This document shows, piece after piece, positions 36,186-45,136 of a stretch of DNA of 64,000 nt (position 1 is its first letter; each line of letters starts with the position of its first letter). The notes beneath the pieces were generated by a model, which ran no database searches, had not been told where the DNA came from, and was given only the letters and a program-made list of their open reading frames with translations. Location: positions 2,620,001 to 2,684,000 of the forward strand of contig NZ_AP023257.1 of NCBI RefSeq assembly GCF_016756595.1, in the 5' to 3' direction. The position numbers and the translations under genes were made by a program. The stretch comes from Mesorhizobium sp. L-2-11 (lineage in GTDB: Bacteria > Pseudomonadota > Alphaproteobacteria > Rhizobiales > Rhizobiaceae).

Positions 36186-38366
36186 GTGGCGGATCCGATG
36201 GCGCACCCTCATCTCTGTCTGCTAGGCGGTTTCGACTTCGCCGGAGGCGCAGCGGCGGTCCCGGTTTTCAGCCGCAAGGCCCGCGCTATGGTGGCTTATC
36301 TCGCCTTGCAATCCGGACACTCGCAGTCACGCGAGAAGCTCGCAGCGCTTTTGTGGGGCGGCAACGCTGAGGCCCAGGCCCGGATGAGCCTTCGCCAGGC
36401 CCTATCGGCCGTCAGGAAAGGGATGGACGCATCCGATGGCCGCACGTTCCTGACCGACGGCGACAGCATTACCCTCAATCTCAACGATCTTGATTTCGAT
36501 GTCGTGCGGTTCGAGACGCTGGCCGCCGGCTCCGAACCGGAGCAACTCGAACAGGCGCTCGTCGTCTATCGCGGCGACCTGCTCGACGGCTTCGGCCTGA
36601 AGGAGGAGCCGTTCGAGGATTGGCTGCGGGTCGAGCGCGAGCGCCTGAGGGCGATGGCCGTCGCGGCACTGGACAAGCTCGTCGCGCATTACTGCACCAC
36701 GAACGATCCTGCCTCATGCGTGCGCTCGGCAACGCGCCTCCTCGCCATGGAGCCGCTGAGGGAGGATATCCACCGCGCCCTGATGCGAGCCTATGCGGTA
36801 CAGGGCCGGCTCACGCTCGCGCTCAGGCAATATGAAAATTGCCGCAGTGCGCTGCAGCGGGAACTCAACGTGCAGCCTGAGCCGGAAACCCGACATCTCT
36901 ATGAAGACCTACGGACGCGCCGAATGACGTCGCAAGCCGCCTCCCGGATAGCCGCCTCGGCGCCGCCTTCTCAGACACCGCCACCGTCGCCAGCCCGAAC
37001 TGGCGCGCGGCCGGCGTTCCCGGCCGAGCCGATGCGCCCCGCGACCCATTATGTTAAATCGGCCGGGATCAACATCGCCTATCAGGTGACCGGCGACGGG
37101 CCGGTCGACCTGATCTATGTGCCTGGATGGGTCTCCAACCTTGACCTTGCCTGGTCGTCGCTGCGGCTTTCGCATGTGCTCCATCGCCTCGGCGCCTTCT
37201 CGCGCCTGATCCGCATGGACAAGCGCGGCACGGGACTGTCCGATCGAAATGTCGGTTTGCCAACGCTGGAAGAGCGAATGGAAGACATGCGGGCGGTGCT
37301 GGATGCGGTCGGCTCGAAGCACACGGTTCTGTTCGGCAGCTCGGAAGGCGGCCCCATGTGCATGCTGTTCGCGGCGACCTATCCCGAGAGGACGGCGGCT
37401 CTCGTCCTCAACGGAACCTATGCCAGCGGCCGATGGTCGAAGGATTATCCCGGGGCAAGGACAAGCGAGCAGGTGGAAGAAGATCTGGCCGTCGTCGAGA
37501 GACAATGGGGGGAGCCGGCAGATATGAGCAACGCCGCGCCCAGCCTGATGAATGATAGTTTCGAGAGGGAATGGTTCGCCGCGTATCTCAGGAATTCGGC
37601 CTCGCCTGCCGACGCGATCGCGCTGTGGCGCTGGGGCACCGAAATCGATGTTCGCGCCCTTCTCCCAGCCATTCACGTCCCGACACTGATCGTCCAGGCG
37701 GCAGGGGACCGCTGGGTGAAACCGGAAGAGGGGCGCTATCTGGCAACGCATATCGAGGGCGCCAGATACATCGAGCTTGCCGGCCGTGATCACGTAATTT
37801 GGGGGGAGAATTCCGATCGCCTGGTCGACGAGATCCAGACCTTCGTCACCGGCGTCTTGCCGTCAGCGCCGGGCGAGCGCGTGCTTGTCACGGCGCTGCA
37901 CGTGGAAGTCGTCGGGTTGCCGTCGGCTCTCGTCAACACCAGCAACCAAACGTGGCGCGATCTGATGCAGCGACACGGCGACGAGACACGCAAGGAATTG
38001 CATCATGCGGACGGTGAGGAAATCAAGCGCACCGGAAACGGGTTTTTAGCGGTATTTCAGCGGCCAACGAGAGCGATCCAATGCGCATTGGCAATCCGTC
38101 GTCGACTGGGCGAATCCGGCCTTCGGGTTCGCGCGGCGATCCATATTGGCGAATGCGAAAGGCGCGGCGACGATGTCACCGGTATTGCAATTCAACTGAC
38201 ATCGCGTCTGCTTGATCATGCCGGACCGGGTGAGATCATCGCGTCCCGGACCGTTCGTGATCTCATGGCCGGTTCGGGCCTGATGTTTGAGGCGCATTGC
38301 GAGATGGAACTTGCAGGTGTTCCCGGTGGCCTGCAGCTTTTTTCCGTCAGTAAACCGGCTGTCTGA
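36186..38366 (+). CDS. BTAD-type activator fused to alpha/beta hydrolase and degenerate nucleotide cyclase
   Basis: A 726-residue protein with three domains. Residues ~8-100: OmpR/SARP-like winged helix (FSRKARAMVAYLALQSGHSQ, LLWGGNAEAQARMSLRQAL). Residues ~105-240: bacterial transcriptional activator (BTAD) helical repeats. A Pro-rich linker (~255-280) leads to an alpha/beta hydrolase (~285-555) with GSSEG (nucleophile Ser386), Asp508 and His536. Residues ~562-720 are a class III cyclase-like domain that has lost both metal aspartates: ALHVEV replaces FADI-type, and TGNG at 616-619 replaces TGDG. It is probably a cytoplasmic sensor-regulator in which the hydrolase fold may bind or cleave a signal. 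Start GTG; ATG at 36198 is an alternative. Confidence 0.85.
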   Translation: MADPMAHPHLCLLGGFDFAGGAAAVPVFSRKARAMVAYLALQSGHSQSREKLAALLWGGNAEAQARMSLRQALSAVRKGMDASDGRTFLTDGDSITLNLNDLDFDVVRFETLAAGSEPEQLEQALVVYRGDLLDGFGLKEEPFEDWLRVERERLRAMAVAALDKLVAHYCTTNDPASCVRSATRLLAMEPLREDIHRALMRAYAVQGRLTLALRQYENCRSALQRELNVQPEPETRHLYEDLRTRRMTSQAASRIAASAPPSQTPPPSPARTGARPAFPAEPMRPATHYVKSAGINIAYQVTGDGPVDLIYVPGWVSNLDLAWSSLRLSHVLHRLGAFSRLIRMDKRGTGLSDRNVGLPTLEERMEDMRAVLDAVGSKHTVLFGSSEGGPMCMLFAATYPERTAALVLNGTYASGRWSKDYPGARTSEQVEEDLAVVERQWGEPADMSNAAPSLMNDSFEREWFAAYLRNSASPADAIALWRWGTEIDVRALLPAIHVPTLIVQAAGDRWVKPEEGRYLATHIEGARYIELAGRDHVIWGENSDRLVDEIQTFVTGVLPSAPGERVLVTALHVEVVGLPSALVNTSNQTWRDLMQRHGDETRKELHHADGEEIKRTGNGFLAVFQRPTRAIQCALAIRRRLGESGLRVRAAIHIGECERRGDDVTGIAIQLTSRLLDHAGPGEIIASRTVRDLMAGSGLMFEAHCEMELAGVPGGLQLFSVSKPAV

Positions 38367-38484
38367 CATTGGCCGACAACAAGTGGCAGCGTACAGGTTC
38401 GGCATCGGGCAACCGGCCGTCACCAAGCGGCCGCTGCCCTCACGTCATCCGCCTTCGCTGATCTGGCCGCGTCCCGTCGCTGCC

Positions 38485-39339
38485 TCAGAACAGGAATGCA
38501 GCTGTGGCCGGGTTCGCGCCCGTACGGCCGTCTGATGAATCCATGCCTCGAATGAGCTCCAGGTCCTTTGAATCCAGCTCAAAATCGAAGACGTCGAAAT
38601 TGGCGGCAATCCGGTCCTGGTGGATCGACTTTGGAATGACAATCAGCCCTTCCTGAAGATGCCAACGGATGATCACCTGCGCCACGGATTTGCGGTGTTT
38701 TCCGGCGATCCTTTCCAGGGTCGGGTCGCTCAACAGCCGGCCGCTGCCCAGCGGGCTCCAGCTTTCGATGCGGATATCGTGCGTGTCGTGAAATTCTCTG
38801 ACGCCGCGCTGTTGAAACCGGGGATGGAGTTCGATCTGGTTGACTGAGGGTGTGACACCAGTCTCGCCGATGATCCGCTCCAGATGGTCCCGGTTGAAAT
38901 TTGAAACGCCGATCGACTTGATCCGGCCGGATTGCCTGAGTTCGATCAGCGTCTTCCACGCCTCGACATATTTGCCCTGGCTGGGCACTGGCCAGTGGAT
39001 CAGGAACAGGTCGATCTGTTCGATGCCGAGCTTGTTCATCGTCTCGTCGAAAGCCCGCAGGGCGGCGTCACGCTGATGCGCGCCGTTGCGCAGTTTCGAG
39101 GTGATGAACAGCTCGCTCCTTGGCACGCCAGCCGTGCGGATCGCCTGCCCGACGCCTTCCTCGTTCTGGTAGCCTTGGGCGGTGTCGATCAATCTGTAGC
39201 CGGTCCGGATCCCCCAACTCACGACTTGGGCCGTAATGGCTGGATCGACCTGCCAGACGCCAAGGCCGATCTGGGGAATGGCTGAGCCGTCATTCAATGT
39301 GATCTGCTCAGCTTTAGTCAGGGTAATTTGTTCAGGCAT
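38485..39339 (-). CDS. Aldo/keto reductase
   Basis: A 284-residue NADPH-dependent AKR. The tetrad is visible: Asp in RLIDTAQ, Tyr in GYQNEE, Lys in ITSKLRN, and His in FLIHWPV. IPKSIHQDRIAANFDVFDF is the cofactor-binding segment. The subgroup matches 2,5-diketo-D-gluconate reductases and general carbonyl reductases. ATG at 39339 has AGAAGGA upstream; the start at 39357 is less likely. A hydrophobic remnant lies directly upstream. Confidence 0.9.
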   Translation of the reverse strand: MPEQITLTKAEQITLNDGSAIPQIGLGVWQVDPAITAQVVSWGIRTGYRLIDTAQGYQNEEGVGQAIRTAGVPRSELFITSKLRNGAHQRDAALRAFDETMNKLGIEQIDLFLIHWPVPSQGKYVEAWKTLIELRQSGRIKSIGVSNFNRDHLERIIGETGVTPSVNQIELHPRFQQRGVREFHDTHDIRIESWSPLGSGRLLSDPTLERIAGKHRKSVAQVIIRWHLQEGLIVIPKSIHQDRIAANFDVFDFELDSKDLELIRGMDSSDGRTGANPATAAFLF

Positions 39340-39876
39340 GCTCAGGTCCTTCTGCATCGCTCCGCCCCGGCGCAGTGCTTATCTAGGCGCGGCGTCCGCC
39401 AATGCGAGTCGACAGATGGGGGCAAGGCCGGCCCAGGCAGCCAGGATCGCAACGGCTAGTGAAAGGATGATGGCAAGCGAGAACCCCTCTGGCGGGCCGT
39501 TCTCTAGCGGTCTGCCATCACCTGGATGCTATTTTCAGCAGACGTCCGGGGGCAACTCTACATGCATATTGGGGCACCATCAGTCTGTTGCGCCAAATCG
39601 GTGCCCGCCCGGTCAGCCGATAAAAGCGCTGGTTGAAAGCCCCGGCCAGCTTGCCGTTCATCGTTGGTACCCGGCGGGCCGACATGTTATGCTGTGGCGG
39701 CAACCAACTGCGGTCCCAGATGACTGTCAGGGGATTGAGTTAGGCAACGCTTTCGGTCGCTAAGTCGCGACCGGAAGATTGTGCTCGGCGCTGGTGATTT
39801 CGCACAAAAGCAACCGCCCGCAACGTTGTATCTGACTGCCACAGATGCCGCGAAGCTGGCCACGTGGGAGGATATC
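39340..39876. other. Intergenic stretch with a membrane-protein tail remnant
   Basis: No intact gene. On the minus strand, 39379-39530 reads PPEGFSLAIILSLAVAILAA followed by WAGLAPICRLALAD and a stop, which looks like the last helix and tail of a transporter. Upstream of ~39530 the frame closes. The 100 bp before 39877 should hold the promoter for the PQQ dehydrogenase pair; none is obvious. Confidence 0.35.
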
Positions 39877-41126
39877 GTGATCAAGAAACTGGCTTTCGTT
39901 TTGTCATGCGCTGCCGCCCTTTGCGTAACGTCCGCCTTTGCGCAGGACAAAAATCTCGAGAAACTTGGCGGCTTCAAGACGACCGGCACACCGATGATGG
40001 AGCCGATCCCGCAAACCGGAGAAAACGCCGAAGCCCTCAAAGCCATTGCAGCGAAGGTCAAAGTCCCGGATGGCTTCAAGGTCACTCTCTATGCCATCGT
40101 TCCCGACGCGCGTCATATGGCCGTAGGACCGCAGGGCGTCGTGACCTTCGTCGGTACCCGCAAAGAACTGGTCTACTCCATGACCGACCGCGACAAGGAC
40201 CGCGTCGCCGATGATGTGAAGGTGTTTGCGCCCTCAATCAAAATGACAGTCCCGAACGGCGTCTGTTTCTCCAGGGATGGCCACCTCTATGTCGTCGAAC
40301 AGAACCGCGTATTGTGGTTCCCGGCGGCCGAGTTTTTCTATGAAGGTCCGGACGTCGCTGCTTTCCCGATCGTGAAGCAGGGCGAGCTGATACCGCATCC
40401 AACGAGAGCTACAACCACACGGCCCGAACCTGTCGCGTCGGGCCCGATAACCGCATCTATATTACCATCGGCCAGCCGTTCAACGTGCCAGCCCCCGAAG
40501 TGCTCCCGGAATTCGAGAAACTCGGCATCGGCGGCATCATAAGCATGAAGCAGGACGGTACCGACCGCAAAATTTATGCGCGCGGAATGCGCAATCCCCT
40601 CGGCCTGGATTTCAACCCAAAGGACAAGACACTTTGGGTGAACGACAATCAGGTCGACGGCATGGGTGACACCATTCCCCCAGGCGAAATGAACCGTGTT
40701 ACCGGCCCGGACCAGAATTTTGGCTTCCCCTGGTATGGCGGCGGCAAAGTTCGTACGGTCGAGTACAAGGACGCAACAGTCCCCGAGGGCGCTATCTTCC
40801 CAGAGGTCGAGCAAGAGGCTCACGCGGCCGATCTCGGGCTGTCGTTCTATACCGGCAAGCAGTTCCCCGAAAAATATCGCGGCGGCATCTTCTCGACCCA
40901 GCACGGCTCCTGGAACCGCGTCGACCCGGTGGGCGCTCGGGTCATGTTCACCTCGCTCAAGGCGGACGGCACGGCGGACAAAACTGAAGTGTTCGCCGAC
41001 GGCTGGCTGAACGAGAATGGCGAGTATCTCGGCCGTCCTGTCGATGTTCAGATTCTCAAAGACGGTTCGCTGCTGGTGTCCGACGATTTAGCCGGGGCCG
41101 TCTGGCGGATTTCCTACGGCGATTAG
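39877..41126 (+). pseudogene. PQQ-dependent sugar (sorbosone-type) dehydrogenase, one-base frameshift
   Basis: GTG at 39877 has GGGAGGAT upstream and opens a signal peptide (KKLAFVLSCAAALCVTSAFA). The frame matches periplasmic sorbosone/glucose dehydrogenases (beta-propeller) up to KQGELIP at ~40393. Restoring one base there gives ASNESYNHTARTCRVGPDNR and joins the second frame (PAPEVLPEFEKLG to the stop at 41126) without further breaks. It would oxidise an aldose or sorbosone with PQQ and pass electrons to the adjacent cytochrome c. As read, it makes only a ~175-residue fragment plus foreign tail. Confidence 0.85.
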
Positions 41127-41192
41127 GCGATTAGCCAGGCGGCGGCCTTCTGCTGCTGCCTGGCTCAACTTTATTTGATATAGGAGTTCGGG

Positions 41193-41518
41193 GTGCGGAG
41201 TTTGATTGTAAGTCTAGCTGCGCTCTTTGCCTGTTCGTCTCTGGCGCAGGCCGGAGGTGATGCCGCCGCGGGGGCAAAAAAATCATGCTGAAGTGCCAGG
41301 TCTGCCACGGCAAGGATGGCATCGCTAAGCTGCCCGACGCGCCGAATATAGCAGGGCAAAAGGAGGCCTATCTTGTCAAGGCGCTGATGGCCTTCAAGGC
41401 AGGCGAGCGCAAGAACGAGCAGATGACTGTCGTGATCAAGGGCTTGAGCGATCAGGATATAGCCGATGTCGCCGCCTATTATGCGTCGATCAGGGTCACC
41501 GTTCAGGTTCCGCCATGA
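41193..41518 (+). pseudogene. Cytochrome c, one-base frameshift in an A-run
   Basis: GTG at 41193 follows AGGAG and opens a signal peptide (SLIVSLAALFACSSLAQA). The frame stops right after GAKKSC. Adding one base at the seven-A run (41276-41282) joins it to the frame with MLKCQVCHGKDG (CxxCH heme site), NIAGQKEAYLVKALMAFK and the stop at 41518. The intact product would be a ~108-residue periplasmic class I cytochrome c, the likely electron acceptor for the preceding dehydrogenase. Both neighbours carry a one-base loss. Confidence 0.85.
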
Positions 41519-41563
41519 GACCAGCTCGCAGAGCGTCCGCCGCCTGGCTACGCCACCGAGCGA

Positions 41564-41956
41564 TCACGGGTTCCATCCGCCGCTGCCGTACTGACGGGTA
41601 ATGACCTCGAGAAGATGACCGTTCGGGTCCTCGAAATAGACGCCGCGGCCGCCGTCGTGGTGGTTGATCTCGCCCAGCAGCGTCCGGCTGGGGTCAGCCC
41701 AGTACGGGAGGTTCCGTTCACGAATCCTGGCAAAGATCTCGTCGAACTCGGCTTCGCTGACCAGGAAGGCGTAGTGCTGCGGCCTGATTTCGCCGCCGGT
41801 ATCCATGTAGTCGAGGTTGGCACCGTTTTCGGTGGTGACCATCTGGAAAGGCCCCCAGCGCCTGGGCGCGGGAAGGCCAAGCATTTCGGCCAGGAACTTT
41901 GCCGACGCCTCGCTGTCGCGGGCCGGCAGTATTGTATGGTTGAAATCGATAGCCAT
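41564..41956 (-). CDS. VOC-family protein
   Basis: A 130-residue vicinal-oxygen-chelate protein starting FNHTILPARDSEASAKFL and ending GRGVYFEDPNGHLLEVITR, with His near residue 6 and Glu near 120 as metal ligands. FQMVTTENGANLDYMD is characteristic of a small glyoxalase subgroup. AGGAG precedes the ATG at 41956; the longer frame to 42091 overlaps the region of the next gene and has no domain. Substrate unknown. Confidence 0.87.
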   Translation of the reverse strand: MAIDFNHTILPARDSEASAKFLAEMLGLPAPRRWGPFQMVTTENGANLDYMDTGGEIRPQHYAFLVSEAEFDEIFARIRERNLPYWADPSRTLLGEINHHDGGRGVYFEDPNGHLLEVITRQYGSGGWNP

Positions 41957-42041
41957 GCCATCACTCCTTTGATCTCTCCTCGCACGTCGTTGCTCCGCGA
42001 CTGAAGCGATGCTGACGAGATGGGGCTGAAGGCCACGATGC

Positions 42042-42611
42042 TCAAGCCGGCGTGGCAACCTGCCCGATGACCTGCACGGGGTCAGCATCATGAATACGGA
42101 CGACGATTATTTCGCCGCTGTCCGGCACCTCGCCGGTCAAGCCGGTGATGTTGACCTGATGCGTGACTAGCACGGTAGGTCCGCCAAAACGCTGCCCGCG
42201 AAGCCAGGCCAAAAGGGCAGCGGTGCGCACTTCTGCGGCCGAACTGTCGCCAAAGAACGAATTGAGCAGCTCAAGAGGCACGACGTCGCCGATCCCGAGC
42301 AGGCGAGCGGTTTCCAGGCAGCGGCACCACTGGCTAGAATAGACGGCTGCCGACGAGATGCCATTCGCTCGGAACATGTCGCCGATCGCGCGGGCCTGCG
42401 CACGACCTTGTTCCGACAGATTCCGCTGGGTGCTGCAATCACCGAGCCTGAAGCCAGGCGGATCGCCGGAGCCTGGGGCCGCGGCATGGCGCAGCAAGGC
42501 AACAGCTTCTCCGGATCGCAGGGCTGCCCATAAGTGTTCGGAGGCTTGCGCCTTGCCGAAGGCAGCCGCACCGAGTGACAGGACAAGAAATCGCCGACGT
42601 CCAATTCGCAT
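42042..42611 (-). CDS. Exported histidine phosphatase family protein
   Basis: A 189-residue protein with a Tat-like signal (GRRRFLVLSLGAAAFGKAQA). The phosphatase domain follows: LLRHAAAPGSGDP with the phospho-accepting His, NLSEQGRAQARAIG, VYSSQWCRCLETA, and LVTHQVNI with the second catalytic His. The twin arginines suggest export in folded form to the periplasm. ATG at 42611 starts the signal; the open frame to 42677 is ignored. Confidence 0.85.
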   Translation of the reverse strand: MRIGRRRFLVLSLGAAAFGKAQASEHLWAALRSGEAVALLRHAAAPGSGDPPGFRLGDCSTQRNLSEQGRAQARAIGDMFRANGISSAAVYSSQWCRCLETARLLGIGDVVPLELLNSFFGDSSAAEVRTAALLAWLRGQRFGGPTVLVTHQVNITGLTGEVPDSGEIIVVRIHDADPVQVIGQVATPA

Positions 42612-42707
42612 CTTGCTTCTCACCTTATAGCAGCCTTGGCGAGTGCCGGCAGCTACTGCAGGTCGGGAGCCTTCCAAGTATCAACATAAACGTTAGCGCC
42701 GACGATT

Positions 42708-43955
42708 TCAGGGCCGATCAGGAGCTGGAAGTTTCCAGCCGCGGGACAAGCCCCTCATCAGCCTCCGCGATACTCTCCACATCAGCAAGGCGGCGGCCAG
42801 GCTGTAGACGCCCATCAAGGCCAGTTGCAGCGCGTAGTCGACGCCGGCGTCGATCAGGTATCCGGTGATGCCGGGACCCATCGCCGAGGCCAGAACCATC
42901 ACGGCCACTACAACCGAGCGGATCGCACCGAGATGCGCGGTGCCGTAGATCTCCGGCCACATGGCGCCCTCCAGGGTCGAGGAGAAGCCGTAGCTGATGC
43001 CAAGCAGCGCCATGAAGACGAATATGGCGAAAGGCGCCGTCAGATAGGCAGCCGCGAAGCAGGCCAGCGCCAGCGGCAGAAGGAATAGAGGCAGCAGCTG
43101 GACCGCCGAGAAGCGGTCGATCAGCCACCCGGCCAGAAGCGCAAAACCCATCGTCGTGGCGGACAGGACGGCGAAGCCGCTGGCGAAGAGTTGCAGCGGC
43201 CAGCCCCGGAGCTCGGTTAGATAGACCTGGTGAAAGAAGATAGTCGTGCCGACGAAGGCGGGAGCCAGGATACCCAGGCAGATGGCGTAGAAGGTCGGAT
43301 CGCGCAGGACTTCCGCCCGCGTCCACTGCTTCACTGCGCGTCGCGCCCTCGGCTGAGCCTCGCTCTGCGGATTGCGTTCCTTCCGGACCAGCGCACAAAC
43401 CAGAGGCAAGGCCACGACCAGGATGAAGGCTGCGCAGACGAACCAGCTTCCCCGCCAGCCGACGAGGCCGGCCACGAGGACGAACAGGAACGGCAGCAGA
43501 GCACTGCCAACATGAAAGCCAAGCGTGACGACCGAGACGGCGCGGCCCCGGTTCGCGGCGAACCAGCGGCCTGTTGCCGTCAGAGCCGTCTGGGTCATCA
43601 TCCCCTGGCCAAAAAGGCGCAGCAAATAAAGCGCGAGGAGCAGGGTTGGCAGCGAACCGGCGAACCCCATCGCGATGCTGGCGCAGGCGAGCATGAGCAT
43701 CGTCGCGATCGCCATGGTCACTGTCGAATACCGGTCCAGCGGCCGACCCAAGAACGGCAGGGTCGCCGCGCTAAGCAGCGTTGCCAGCATGTAAAGCCCG
43801 CCGAACTCGCCATGACTCAACCCGAACGTCTCGCGGATACCGCCGTTCGACAAGGCGATGAAGAAGGTCTGCCCGAAGGACGAGACGAGGGTCAGCAAAA
43901 AGGCGCCCGCGAGCCAGCGGACATTGTTGACGACGAATGCACCGAAGGACTGCAT
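42708..43955 (-). CDS. MFS transporter
   Basis: A 415-residue major facilitator with ~12 helices. FLGRPLDRYSTVTM stands in the 2-3 loop and AGWLIDRFSAVQL in the equivalent loop of the second half. A cytoplasmic Arg-rich loop (RKERNPQSEAQPRARRAVKQ) separates the halves. Family resemblance is to monocarboxylate-type carriers. Substrate unknown. It is 96 bp upstream of the phosphatase on the same strand. Confidence 0.87.
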   Translation of the reverse strand: MQSFGAFVVNNVRWLAGAFLLTLVSSFGQTFFIALSNGGIRETFGLSHGEFGGLYMLATLLSAATLPFLGRPLDRYSTVTMAIATMLMLACASIAMGFAGSLPTLLLALYLLRLFGQGMMTQTALTATGRWFAANRGRAVSVVTLGFHVGSALLPFLFVLVAGLVGWRGSWFVCAAFILVVALPLVCALVRKERNPQSEAQPRARRAVKQWTRAEVLRDPTFYAICLGILAPAFVGTTIFFHQVYLTELRGWPLQLFASGFAVLSATTMGFALLAGWLIDRFSAVQLLPLFLLPLALACFAAAYLTAPFAIFVFMALLGISYGFSSTLEGAMWPEIYGTAHLGAIRSVVVAVMVLASAMGPGITGYLIDAGVDYALQLALMGVYSLAAALLMWRVSRRLMRGLSRGWKLPAPDRP

Positions 43956-44343
43956 GTTGTTTCTCGATAGAGTGCGCGCTTCCTGGTCATCTTTATCGGC
44001 CTCCGCTGCCGGAGGATATCGGCCAGTTCCGCTCCGATCAGGGGCCTGGCTTCAGTCCCAGCGGTCCAACTTCCATGCCGATGCCAGCGAGCCAGTCCGA
44101 CTTCGGTGTCCTCGCCACTCTGCTTGCGAGTGAAGTCAGTCGGGCGCCGTCGAGTCAGGCACTCAAAGGCATCATGCTTCTCGCTCAAGCTCAGGTTTGC
44201 TATCTTCTCCTTTTCCCTCTCGGATTGTATTTGCGGACACCGTCGAATGAGAATGGCTTTTCGGCGGAAGCCGGTCATTCGGTGGATGTCGGCCGAACCG
44301 GAACAATGGTATTCTGCGGGGAGCATTCGGGGAGGCGACTGCA
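43956..44343. other. Intergenic region between MFS and ankyrin genes
   Basis: No gene recognised in ~390 bp. Frames on both strands lack domains and ribosome-binding sites. The part from ~44200 is AT-richer and may promote the ankyrin gene. Confidence 0.45.
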
Positions 44344-44979
44344 TTGACCGAGAGCTTGGAAGCCGAAGAGGCGAGAGGTTGGTCGAATCTGCTGCTCGCG
44401 GCAGAAACCGGCAATGTGGAGGCCGTTCGAGCGGAATTAGCGGCCGGCGCCAATATCAACGAGGCGGACGGCGGGGGCTGGTCAGCCCTTCATCTCGCAG
44501 CCCTCAATGGCTGCACCGCGGCGGTCGAGGCGTTGGTCGAACACCCAGCAATCGATGTGAATTCCAGAAACAAATGGAATAGCACGCCTTTGAGCCTTGC
44601 TTCGGCCAAGGGCCACTATGCCTCTATTTCAGCCCTCGTGAAACATCCGGAAATAGAGATCGATGCAAGAGCCGACTACTACGGCAGAACAGCTCTTATT
44701 GAAGCAGCAAAGAACGGGCATCTGGATGTCGTTAAGTTGCTTGTCGAGAATGGCGCCGACGTGAATCTGACTGACAAGACCGGAAGAAACAACGCGCTTA
44801 TCGAGGCTATCAAGGGACGGCACTACGAGGTCGCGGGATACCTGCTTGATTCTCGGAAAATGAACTTTCTCAACAAGGATATGAGACTGAACGCTCTGAT
44901 CTGGGCTGGAAGCTGCCATAATCCTCAACTCATCGAAAAGCTGGAAGTCTCGATTCATACTTTCTTCGAAGGCAAGTGA
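44344..44979 (+). CDS. Ankyrin-repeat protein
   Basis: A 211-residue protein with four to five ankyrin repeats: GWSNLLLAAETGNVEAVRAE, GWSALHLAALNGCTAAVEAL, STPLSLASAKGHYASISALV, RTALIEAAKNGHLDVVKLLV and NNALIEAIKGRHYEVAGYLL. There is no signal or membrane segment, so it is a cytoplasmic protein-binding scaffold with unknown partner. The start is TTG at 44344, supported by GGGAGG 8 nt upstream; no ATG lies nearby in frame. Confidence 0.85.
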   Translation: MTESLEAEEARGWSNLLLAAETGNVEAVRAELAAGANINEADGGGWSALHLAALNGCTAAVEALVEHPAIDVNSRNKWNSTPLSLASAKGHYASISALVKHPEIEIDARADYYGRTALIEAAKNGHLDVVKLLVENGADVNLTDKTGRNNALIEAIKGRHYEVAGYLLDSRKMNFLNKDMRLNALIWAGSCHNPQLIEKLEVSIHTFFEGK

Positions 44980-45079
44980 AGGTCCCGCTTCCGCCGCAGG
45001 GACTATGTCCCGTGGTCTTGCACTGGCCGAATGTCCTCGATTGCCGCAGGCCGCCTGTGCAGCTCCCTTCCAAAATCAA

Positions 45080-45136
45080 TCAACCAATCGGTTGACAATT
45101 CGAAAGCGGCCTCTATATTCAACTGCATGGTTGAAT
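45080..45136 (+). promoter_or_regulatory. ArsR promoter with two palindromic operators, probably leaderless
   Basis: A perfect -35 TTGACA (45092-45097) and TATATT (45114-45119) are 16 bp apart. The first palindrome, TCAACC-AATC-GGTTGA (45080-45095), overlaps the -35. The second, ATTCAAC-TGCATG-GTTGAAT (45117-45136), overlaps the -10 and the start codon. The expected transcription start falls on or within 2 nt of the ATG at 45127, and no ribosome-binding site precedes it, so the message should be leaderless. The palindromes share the CAAC/GTTG half-sites expected for a dimeric ArsR repressor. Confidence 0.75.
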
